64,000 bases of DNA from the NCBI GenBank assembly GCA_900169235.1, contig FWCC01000068.1, positions 248,001 through 312,000 on the forward strand, written 5' to 3'. The notes beneath the pieces are model-generated. The model had not been told where the DNA came from. It searched no databases and saw only the letters and a program-made list of their open reading frames with translations. Source of the stretch: Zarea fungicola (taxonomy: Eukaryota; Ascomycota; Sordariomycetes; Hypocreales; Cordycipitaceae). Made by a program: the position numbers and the translations under genes. Below are positions 54,860 through 64,000 of the stretch, one piece after another; position 1 is the stretch's first letter; each line of letters starts with the position of its first letter.

Positions 54860-57800
54860 ATGAGGTCCTCGCCGTCACCGTCGCTGGCTGGCTCGTCTCG
54901 CGTACTCGAGACTCGTCGCCCGCGCAGTGCCCAGACCCAAACTGTCGCCGTCAACATGGTCGAGGCTCCTACCCAGCAGGGTGCCCGTCACTTTCAGCTC
55001 CATGTCAGCGAGTGTGTCGAAACAAAGACTGTCACCACCACGACTCGCCTTACCAGGAAATTTCCGCAGGTTTTTGTGCGCGATCCTACGCCCTTGTCCA
55101 ACCTCGACGCCAAAGAGTACCCGCTTGCCATGAAACCCACTCCGCCCGAACTGGCCGGTTTCTCGTTTACATATCCTACTCGTGCTGATGAAGAGGTGTA
55201 TTTTAAAGAGGAGCACAAGGATGAGCATGTCAAGGAAGAAATCGACGACGACGCCCACTTCACAGCCGACCACCCCAGCGTACGTGGCACCGTGCATCCG
55301 CCCTGCAGCCAAGCTGCCTTGTATCCTGTTCCAAGCCCACTAATATGCATATGCCTATAGATTTTACATCGAGCGACGAATCAACATACACAGAATGAAC
55401 TCGAACTGGGCTCCTCAACACCAAAAGAAGCACACCCGCTCCGCCGCTCTAGTCGACATTCCTCAGTCTCACCTACCGAAGCCCTCAGCCGCCGCACTAG
55501 ACAGTCTCGACCCTCCCTCGCCGAATCCTCTACATCAGTACCACAGGAATTCAAGCCAACACCGACTCGTCTGACGAGATCCTCTGGCCTACAATCCGTT
55601 TCCGATAAGCTGCGTCGATCTGTTGCACAGTCCCATCATAGTGCCGCCCGGCGTCAAAACGGCGAGGGTTCCCGCACCGGTGCTAGTGCTGGCTTCCTTG
55701 CCACGCCAGACACCTCTGCAGTCTTGGTATCGCAAGCGCGTACCGCCAAGGGAAAAGCCCGTCAACAGGATGTAGTTCAAGATTCCCGCGAGACTACACC
55801 TACAACGCAGCCTCAATACGATGCTGCCAGTCCTGCGGGAAGCGACGCCCATACTATTTTTAGCAGCAACGTCGCCACGCCGCCTATAACCGACGCAGAT
55901 GCTGAACCATTTGGCGATTCCGATGAGTCTCTTCAACGATCAATTCGCCTGCACCAGCGACCAACAATCGACACCGTCGCCGCTCAAGACGTCAGCTTAC
56001 CCAGCCCTCGCCTTTCGCCCACCCTCGCTGCTGCAACGCTCGCCGGCGCCGACAATGACCAAGACGCGGACGAGACTTCAATATTTGATACCTCGAACCA
56101 TCCTACCTGGCCCGGTACCCAGTCGACAGACGACGTTGGCTCCATGGAACTGGCACCCATGGGTTACCACCATGATGACTCCCACGACATCACCCACTCC
56201 AAACATCCCTTTGTTGTCGATACGCAAACACTGCTCGAAGCCTTCGACTCCATGAAGACGGAAATGAAGACGTTTATGATGTATCAGTTTTTGCGACGCT
56301 GCCCCCGACCGACTCTCCGTGTTATAGCAGATACTGTCAACCCTGCCCTCAAATGCGATTTCCTTAAGCAGCTGCCGCTTGAACTGGGATACCATGTGCT
56401 GGCCTACCTTGACTTCCATGACCTGTGTCGTGCCGCTCAGGTTTCGAGACACTGGCGTAATATCGTGGATCGCAATGAAACGGGTTGGAAAGAACTCCTT
56501 GAATCAGACGGCTTCACGTTGCCACCCGGGGAGCTGAGTAAGGCAATTACCCAAGGATGGGGCTGGCAAGATCCTGTTGGGCCAACAGGCTATGAGCGCG
56601 ATCTGAGCATGCAAAGCCGATTGGTGTCTTCTGAACAAGAACTTGTTCGTGCTGTCAAGAATGAACAATCGTCAAAGACGCGGGGCTCCAAACGAAAGCG
56701 TGCGATTAATGCATATACAGCAGCCGAACGGTCGAAACGCCGAGCATTTTCCAACGACACTGCCATTTCCCGAGATGAAAAGCTCGAGGTGGATGTCAAG
56801 CAGCACAAGTCTGAGGGCCCTGTCTCTGCTGCCAACGCTGCTGCGACGGCTGTACCAGATCCCCAGATTGGACTGCCCAGCCTTCGACAATTACATCTCT
56901 ATAAGTCCCTCTACCGTCGCCACCATATGATTCGACAGAGTTGGACTAGTGGAAAAGTGAAGCCTCGTCATGTTGCTTTTGCAGCCCACCCCAGGCATGT
57001 CATTACATGCCTGCAGTTTGACGAAGACAAGATTATTACCGGAAGTGACGATACTCTAATTCACATTTATGACACCAAGACGGGCAAACTCCGCAAGAAG
57101 CTAGAGGGACATGAAGGCGGCGTGTGGGCTCTCCAGTACGAGGGCAACATTCTGGTATCTGGCTCAACAGATCGATCCGTCCGAGTTTGGGACATTGAAC
57201 GCGGCCTCTGTCAACAGGTATTCTACGGGCATACCAGCACTGTCCGCTGTCTTCAAATACTCATGCCAACCGAGGTGAGCCGCGGCCATGACGGCAGACC
57301 TGTTATGCAGCCAGAGAAGCCCTTGATTATTACTGGGTCGAGAGATAGCCAGCTTCGTGTCTGGCGACTTCCCGAAGTTGGCTCGAGACGCTACATTCAG
57401 ACTGGGCCACCGGCACAGGAATCCGACTGCCCGTACTTCATTCGGGTTTTGGCAGGCCATACCCACTCTGTACGCGCCATCGCTGCGCATGGAGACACTC
57501 TTGTGTCAGGCTCCTATGACAGCACTGTGCGAGTGTGGCGCATCAGCACCGGAGAGCCTATTCACATTCTTCACGGACATGTGCAAAAGGTCTACTCCGT
57601 AGTCTTGGACCACGAGCGTAACCGCTGCATCTCCGGGTCGATGGATTCCCTTGTCAAGATTTGGGATCTGGAGACAGGAGCGTGCTTATACTCGCTAGAA
57701 GGGCACAGCATGCTCGTCGGACTCCTCGATTTACGTGATGAGCGCCTCGTCTCTGCTGCTGCAGACTCGACGCTGCGTATTTGGGATCCGGAAAATGGCA

Positions 57801-58188
57801 AATGCCGACACACCCTGATGGCCCATACTGGAGCCATAACCTGTTTCCAGCATGATGGCCGAAAGGTCATTAGCGGCAGTGAGAAGACGGTCAAAATGTG
57901 GGATATTCGCAGCGGGGAGTGGGTGCAAGATCTGCTGACAGACTTGCGAGGCGTCTGGCAAGTCAAGTTTGACGAGCGACGATGCGTGGCCGCTGTCCAG
58001 CGCGGCGATCTAACATATGTCGAGGTATGTGCAACCAGTTGAAGCATCAATTTTTCACTATGCTAACTCACTTTTTACAGATTCTCGACTTTGGTGCTGT
58101 TCGCGACGGCTGTCCTCCGGAGCAGCTTGGCAAGCGAGTCTTGCTCAACGAACCCGAGGTGCGAGCCATGATTGAGGAAGAAGCTTGA
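54860..58188 (+). CDS. cdc4: F-box/WD40 protein Cdc4, SCF substrate receptor
   Basis: Three exons (54860-55279, 55361-58024, 58081-58188) encode 1063 residues; an in-frame ATG at 54824 would add 12. The first 470 residues are polar and disordered. The F-box is at about 475-515 (LPLELGYHVLAYLDFHDLC, then VSRHWRNIVD). Seven or eight WD40 repeats fill about 687-1030, with GSTDRSVRVWD, GSRDSQLRVW, GSYDSTVRVW and GSMDSLVKIWD, the arginine-rich blades that bind phosphodegrons in Cdc4/Fbw7. The last exon, ILDFGAVRDG, is conserved in fungal Cdc4. The protein recruits phosphorylated substrates such as CDK inhibitors to the SCF ubiquitin ligase in the nucleus. The WD pattern fits Cdc4 better than the sulfur controller Met30/SconB. 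Confidence 0.92.
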
Positions 58189-59176
58189 TCTTCATTCACT
58201 GCACTCCTCTACACACACATATATATACATATATATACATGACAGAAAAGTGGAATTCTTGCGCATCGGGAAGCAAAGTCGCAACATTTACAACATGATG
58301 ACTCGAAAATACATGTTCCAGTTCGGACCGGCACGAATCTTTTGTTGATGCGTTTTATATACGAAAAAAGACACAGCGTTTATTACTCGACTCCTTTCAC
58401 AATTTATGAGACAACTTTTATTTTCTTCCCCCTCTCTTCTCAATAGTTGCATATTTGTTGTACTTGCATCCAACAAAACCAAAAGTATGCATGACGCCCC
58501 CCCCCCCTTTTTTTTCCTTCCCCCCTCCAGGGAAGTTGGCGTTTGTTTTATACCAGAAGCTTCTGTAAAGCTTTTTCTTATGACTGCAGTGCAATTCCTT
58601 TTTTCTTCTTCTTTTGCTGCATTTCGGGGGGTGGAGAAGGGAGCACATTATTATATGAAAGAATGACAAAAAAAGTATTGGTACATAACTCGCTTTCCTT
58701 GTGTTTAGGAGAGACAGATATCAAAGCATGTTTAATATTCCTTGCCTCAGATTACGCTTCTTTTCAATTGAGTCTATCTTTTGTGGTTTTGTTGTCCATT
58801 TTCTCATTTCTCGAATCGATTCCGTGTGGAAGCTGGCGCGGGATTTGATAACCAGCGCATTGGCTGAGCTACAGTTGGTCATTTAACCATTCAACAGGTG
58901 ATACTTGGAGATGAAAAATGAAAAAGAAAAGGCCGAAGCTGACATTTCTGCAAGGCATACGTACAGAGTAAAACAGGAGAAGCAATAAAACGATAAATAC
59001 ACTAACTGCATAATATCTGTGCGTGATAACCAGGCATGTTTTCATTGAACGACACCAACTCACGCCTTCTTCCAAACCACAATGTTTACATCACTACCCG
59101 CATCATAATACATTTCTCGTTTACGCTTTGGAAAGGGGAAAATCTGCCGCCCAAAAGGCACTATTTCCTCTCCGTG
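58189..59176. other. Convergent 3' region between cdc4 and the WD40-like gene
   Basis: It holds a CA/TA-type microsatellite at 58211-58241 right after cdc4, a C-rich then T-rich run at 58498-58515, and AT-rich sequence. No gene was seen. Confidence 0.45.
58211..58241. repeat. CA/TA microsatellite
   Basis: ACACACACATATATATACATATATATAC-like low-complexity run just after the cdc4 stop. Confidence 0.75.
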
Positions 59177-61493
59177 TTAATACTCCAATTCCCACACGTC
59201 AATCCCCGCCTGATGCACCTTGGGCCCAACGCAAGATGTAGCCTTGCCGAGCGCCACATATCGACCATCCGCACTAAACGCAGCCGACGTGAGAAAGCCC
59301 CGACTGAAGCGCACCGTGAACAGCACCTTGCCCGAGTGGGCATCACTTACATCGGCTCCATCTTCGGTGCGGCATAGCAAGAAGCGACAGTCGGGTGACA
59401 GCGCAACTGGCCACCCCTCGCGCGCCGCGGCACCGCGACGGGACCCAAGCGTATATGAGTCGACGGCGCCCGTGGTGTGGTCCCAGCGATACACAACGTC
59501 GCCCCAGACCGACACAATGACATTGCTGTCCGGCGCGACACCGAGCAGACACGGCTTCTTGGACGACCCCGTATCGAGCTTGGCAAGGGACTCCATGCTA
59601 AACGGGTCCGTGAGGCGAATGGTGCCATCGCGCGAGGCCGATACGAGGGCGTGCGAGTCGTGCGTAAACACAGCGAGGCTTACTTCGTCTGTGTGGCTTG
59701 TGATGATGCCCTCATTGGGGCGCATGCCAAACTGGTGCGCAGCGTCGAGAAAGGAGATGCGGTGCCGGTTGTTTGTCACGGCTAGGCGCTGCCCATTGGG
59801 TGAGAAGCAGAGAGGCCTGATCCCCCACATGCGCAGTTTTTGAAATTTCTTGCTCGTCGCGTAGTCGCCGATGCAGAGAATCGGCTTGCGGAAATCGCTG
59901 CCGTCGTGCTGCCATAGCGAGGCGGCAACGTTGCCCCCACCAACTTCGTCTTCGATGGTGTAGGCCCAGGATGTAGAGCCGGAGCCTTCTGGCGCAAACG
60001 TCATGTAGCCGCCAGTGTAGGGGGTGGTGAATTGGGAAGTACCGTGCAGGGAGAAGAACTTGGTCGGACTACTCATGGTGTTGGCGGCAACGTAGAGCTC
60101 GCCGGAGGTTTTGGTGACAATGGCGATTGTGAATATTTCGCCGTATATGGTTGGTTTGCGGGACAAGTGGCGCATGGATAGCGTGGATGGTGCGGGATGC
60201 TGGATACGCACAGAATTATATGCTGGGGATTGTTGGCTGGTGAGGAGATTTTGCTGTAGTAAAGGTTGTACTTGGCCGTTGTTGGTCAGAGGCAAGTCTG
60301 AGCGGGGATCCAAGGAGTAGCTTCTATGCGTCAGAGTCAGAGAGATAGTTGCTAGGATTTGGTGTAATATGCAGGCGATTTCTTACTGTGAAAGTAGAGC
60401 TTCAGCACCGGAATCTGCTATCGGAGGAACAAGAAGCGAGTTAGAGCCTTGCTCCATATGGCCCTGCAGTCGGTCAAGAAGATGTGATACAGATGGAATC
60501 ACAGCTGGTGTTTCAATTCGATCGTTAAAATTCAAGTTACCAAGCCGTAGCCGAAGGCTCAATATGGACTCTAGGAGCTGCGATGCCTGGTAAGCTGGCA
60601 GCTCTGTTGTCTCTACTTGCGTCGAAGCAGGCTGCAGTGATGGCCCTCTACGATGTGTGCATTAGTTTGGAGGCATTATAGGCCGCAGGAAATGCTTTGA
60701 TATAATAATATTACTTACAGCACCAATGCATCCAAGCCAAGATTAAGTGCTGCCGTGGAGATGGCCGCCGCCTCTGTCACCTTGCTCAGGTGAACGGCGA
60801 GTTCAACCCCGGTCAGACATACTTGTCCATGCAGGGCATGTGAGCTGTTCGACGCCGTTTCCAGTATATTCATGACGTCGAAAACAAGTCGCCCTGCGTG
60901 ATTAACAACAGCGATTAAGCAATGGAGTAGCGACGGCGGCAGGCTGCCTATTGTGGCGGCACCTAAACCAACATTGCGAATGTACAGGCGTGTTACTGTC
61001 TGGATGCTCACCAACTCGCGAGATAGCGGAACAATACTCGCACGTTGGTCTGCATGCGCTAACAGATATACCCGGAGATCATTATTGGCGGCGGCAGCGG
61101 TAGCATGTAGCGACGAGCATAGTGAACCTAGTTCACGCTCTGGGTGCGCTTGCTGGCTGGGATGCTGCGGTGGCTCAGCTTCGTCTGTGCTCACACCAGC
61201 CCTTTCTTCGCCGGATCCATTTAATGAGTTGCTACCATTTGAAAAGTTCTCTGGCGTAGCTTGCACTACGATTGAAGAGGGCATGTTGAGTTGGCCTCGT
61301 GAATGGCGGCTTGAGAGCGCCGACTCGGCAGCCGAGATGGACGCCACGTCTTCCACCCCCGCAGCGCTCGTTGTTGACAGCTCCCGGAAAAGCACCGCTG
61401 ATTAAACAGGGGAGAGGGCTATTATCTGATTAACGTATAATCACAGATACTAGGACAATAAAAGTATGGGGAGAAGGGAAGTCCGTCTTGCAT
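59177..61493 (-). CDS. Uncharacterised protein with WD40-like beta-propeller
   Basis: Four exons (61493-61451, 61397-60719, 60647-60387, 60323-59177) encode 709 residues; the first holds only 43 nt. All junctions are GT..AG and in phase, and the small first exon supplies the only good ATG. Residues 1-240 are helical and Ala/Leu-rich, with Ser-rich linkers, and resemble the N-terminal regulatory part seen in some fungal transcription-associated proteins. Residues 330-709 look like a WD40 or YVTN propeller: repeated CFSPNGQRLAV, VFTHDSHALVSASRDGTIRLTD, VALSPDCRFLL and AFSADGRYVALG strands, with few classical WD ends. I do not recognise a named family. It shares a divergent spacer with the amine-oxidase-like gene. 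Confidence 0.8.
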
Positions 61494-62676
61494 GGTTCCA
61501 CAGTGAGACAGGGAGATGATCTTCTACCCGATGTAATAAATGACAAAGCGGTTGTTAGCCAGACTGGACTCTGCGGTGGCTTGAAGTTGGAGTTTCGTTA
61601 AACTGGATCCAACGTAAACTAGCGTTTGAAAATAGCCCAATTCTTTTGATGTTGGTTCACAGGCGATTCAGTGTTGACTTGGTTTGGTTTGCTGTTCCTT
61701 GTCTCTAAAGCTGAGCGATTGAAGAGGGCACGAAATGTGATGAGACTTTTCTTCTCGCCTGCTTAAAATAAATAATATTTAGACTCTATTTGTCTCATCA
61801 GCCTGAGACTCTCCAGTGCCAGCCATGAAACAATGTGGGGTATTATTACTGTTGGATCCTTCAGCCTGGTTTGGGATCTGTCAGACGAGGCCTGCGCAAG
61901 ATGGCTGCCGAGTAGCTAACAAGACATTCATTCCACTGTTCATATGGCAGTTTCCTTGTTCCGTGCTTCCATGCGAAATAAGATGTTATTGACATGTGCC
62001 GTTGCGTTGAGAACGATTGCTGCGGTCCCTCCTGTGTCGACTCTGCAAGACAGCTAGAATGCATCTTCCAGGCCGGACCTGACCTGCCTTCTCCATGGAC
62101 ACCAAACAGATGTGTTCTCTAATCTGGTTACTAAACCAACTAACATAGTTACGCAGTCAGGTTCCGGGAGCTTGGGCGGCAAACGCCACTTGCTGCCGTC
62201 GCCGTTGGACAAAGCTGTACTTGGTATAGTCATTACTAAGTTAGTTTAATAAACTTTACAAGGGCTGCACCTGGACAAGCCGACATGGGGGCAAAAACGT
62301 GTGGCCCTTGTGCGTCCAGATCTGTAGGCCATTCGCGCGGGCCGACTAATAACTGCTGATAAGCAGGAAACCAGCCCGATTCTGGAATATATTGGCAACG
62401 CCCCAACCAAATTCTGCCCCGTCCTGTGTCTGCAGGAGTGGCCAAAGTTGCTTGTCAAAATCTCAACAACGCCCCCTGATTAGGCTTTTTCTCCCGTCGG
62501 TCGGTTTAACAACAACGCCGCCCCCGAGGCACATGTTCACGGTAAAATGGGTCCCGTGTCTCAATAAGTAAATCAAGCTGATTTTCGGCAGCTCTGCGCA
62601 GGAATATGAATACGAACCCATTTACAACAGCACCGTACCTCTAAACCAGCAAATACACTTTGCTATTTACAGAGGC
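61494..62676. promoter_or_regulatory. Divergent region between the WD40-like and amine-oxidase-like genes
   Basis: About 1.2 kb without supported ORFs. It should contain both promoters. No clear motif or repeat was seen. Confidence 0.4.
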
Positions 62677-64000
62677 ATGGAGAAGCAGCATCAGCATGCG
62701 CTGTACGAATCAGCAGCATCCACCGAGCAAAAGACTCGAGTTGCCATCATCGGCTCTGGTCTGGCTGGTCTCGCCACCGCACATCTCCTCCAAAACGATG
62801 ACCAGGAACGATTTGAGGTTTCTCTTTTCGAGCAGGGAGAGTCGATATCGCTCGATGCCGCGTCGGTAACGCTGAAGAATACAACGACTGGAGTTACAGA
62901 GCGTGTCAATATCCCACAGCGCAGTGTCAATCGAGGCTACTACCCAAATCTTGGCCGAATGTACGACTACCTGCGCGTACCAATGCGCCGCGTACGATTC
63001 ACCTTTATTTTTGCCGAGATTCAGTCAAAAGAGGCAAGGGAGATGAACACGAGTCTACTTGAGCCACAGAACACAGATGCGATGGCAGGCGCATACTTGG
63101 TCTTTGAAAATCTCTACAAGTATTTGTCTTCGCCCCGCTTCAATGGCAACTGGGTGCAACAGCTGTGGCAGATGATCTTTCTTACTGCCTCGTACATCTG
63201 GCTTCTGGTGGCTTGCCACCTGTTCGAACCCCGTGCAACCACGACCACGGCCTCGACAAAGACGAGCACGAATGGGTCCGAATCGCTATATTCTTACTTG
63301 CGGCGAATGCGAGTACCGCGCCAATTTGTCGACCAGCACCTATTGCCCGTACTCGGCGCTGTATGCACCTGCTCCCACGAGGAGCTCTCCAACTTTCCCG
63401 CAAGCGACATTGTCAACTTCATGAAGAAGTCGGCCCTACGAAAGACGTACGTGACCGATGGAGTGCATGAGGTGCAGTCAAGGTTGTTGCACGGAATCAC
63501 CGACGTCCGCCTCCAGACACGGGTCAACAAGGTGGACAAGGTCGATGGTGGTCTGTTGGTGAAATCGGAACTCTTGAAAGACGGGACGTTTTCAGAGGAA
63601 ATGTTCGACCGGGTGGTGCTCGCCGTAACGCCCAACGTCGTCGCCCGCATCTTCAAACCAGCCAGCCGCGCGCTGGGGTTGGTTCCCACCGCTCCCATTA
63701 CTGCCTCCATCATCGACCCATCACCCTCTGCAAAGCAAATCTCGGTAGAGGAGAAGGGCACGGTGCCTTCCGGAAAACTATTTTCGCAGAATGACGATGC
63801 GCAAATCATAGCGTTAAGGACGGGCTTCGCCGGCGCCGATGTGCAAACGGAGGCGTGGCACTACCTGCCTAGCGGCGCGATTAGCACCACTAGTATCTTG
63901 CCACATTCGTCAGGTGCGGGCAAGATACTTCACGCGGCGCAATTCACGCGGACGTTGCGAACGGTGGAGAGCAGAATGGCGGTGCAGCAGGTCTTGCGCG
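62677..64000 (+). CDS. FAD-dependent amine-oxidase-like protein (3' end cut by window)
   Basis: An open frame of 441 codons starts at the ATG at 62677 and runs off the window without a stop. Residues 21-38 (RVAIIGSGLAGLATAHLL) form the GxGxxG dinucleotide-binding fold, followed by an acidic residue in FEQGE at the end of strand two. FDRVVLAVTPNVVARIF is the usual second FAD-contact strand of amine oxidases and desaturases. A hydrophobic stretch at about 164-184 (QMIFLTASYIWLLVACHLF) may be a membrane segment inside the substrate domain. Fungal relatives are annotated only as flavin-containing amine oxidoreductases or NAD(P)-binding proteins. The substrate is unknown. The C-terminal FAD-binding part lies outside the window. 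Confidence 0.78.
   Translation, partial: MEKQHQHALYESAASTEQKTRVAIIGSGLAGLATAHLLQNDDQERFEVSLFEQGESISLDAASVTLKNTTTGVTERVNIPQRSVNRGYYPNLGRMYDYLRVPMRRVRFTFIFAEIQSKEAREMNTSLLEPQNTDAMAGAYLVFENLYKYLSSPRFNGNWVQQLWQMIFLTASYIWLLVACHLFEPRATTTTASTKTSTNGSESLYSYLRRMRVPRQFVDQHLLPVLGAVCTCSHEELSNFPASDIVNFMKKSALRKTYVTDGVHEVQSRLLHGITDVRLQTRVNKVDKVDGGLLVKSELLKDGTFSEEMFDRVVLAVTPNVVARIFKPASRALGLVPTAPITASIIDPSPSAKQISVEEKGTVPSGKLFSQNDDAQIIALRTGFAGADVQTEAWHYLPSGAISTTSILPHSSGAGKILHAAQFTRTLRTVESRMAVQQVLR

Noticed and set aside
1..64000. CRISPR arrays, rRNA genes, tRNA genes, intact transposons or viral insertions
   Set aside because: I looked for regularly spaced repeats, conserved rRNA or tRNA strings and transposase or reverse-transcriptase motifs and saw none. 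A profile search would be needed to exclude diverged copies.

Overview
The window is nuclear DNA of a filamentous ascomycete, most likely a Sordariomycete and probably Hypocreales. The evidence is: short introns (about 50-140 nt) with GTANGT donors and (C/T)AG acceptors; tiny 5' coding exons; an OMP decarboxylase carrying the acidic insertion typical of Pezizomycotina; and fungus-only families (Zn2Cys6 regulator, HRXXH secreted protein, TDT anion transporter, modin-like protein). No CRISPR array, rRNA, tRNA or intact transposon was recognised. I read the protein calls by eye from conserved motifs; no database search was possible.

Layout. 0-12 kb is a dense housekeeping block: an FHA-domain (STRIPAK SLMAP/PRO45-like) gene cut by the window start, mgr2 (TIM23 translocase), hst2 (sirtuin), NC2-beta, a short-chain dehydrogenase, a homocysteine S-methyltransferase and PI synthase. 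All but mgr2 are on the minus strand. 12-19 kb is AT-rich and gene-poor, with one decayed ORF, a G-quadruplex-prone tract and the long CT-rich leader of pyrG. 19-37 kb returns to conserved genes: pyrG, a Zn2Cys6 factor, a CCCH protein with a predicted PIN/NYN-like domain, rqt4/TRIP4, mitochondrial malate dehydrogenase and the ER P5A-ATPase spf1.

38-47 kb is accessory in character. It has an Asp f 2/Pra1-like secreted protein converging on a TDT transporter, then 3.2 kb of AT-rich DNA, then a hot-dog thioesterase converging on a COMT-type O-methyltransferase. That last pair looks like metabolite tailoring genes without a backbone enzyme. After another 2.8 kb of sparse DNA come a modin-like protein, the SCF substrate receptor cdc4, an uncharacterised WD40-like protein and a flavin amine-oxidase-like gene cut by the window end.

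Functional links are loose, as is usual for fungal chromosomes. Points most worth a second look: the PIN/NYN-like plus CCCH architecture at 25.2-27.1 kb, whose first intron is in frame and stop-free; the thioesterase/O-methyltransferase pair; the zincophore-like gene without a neighbouring zinc transporter; and the degenerate gene at 14.6 kb.
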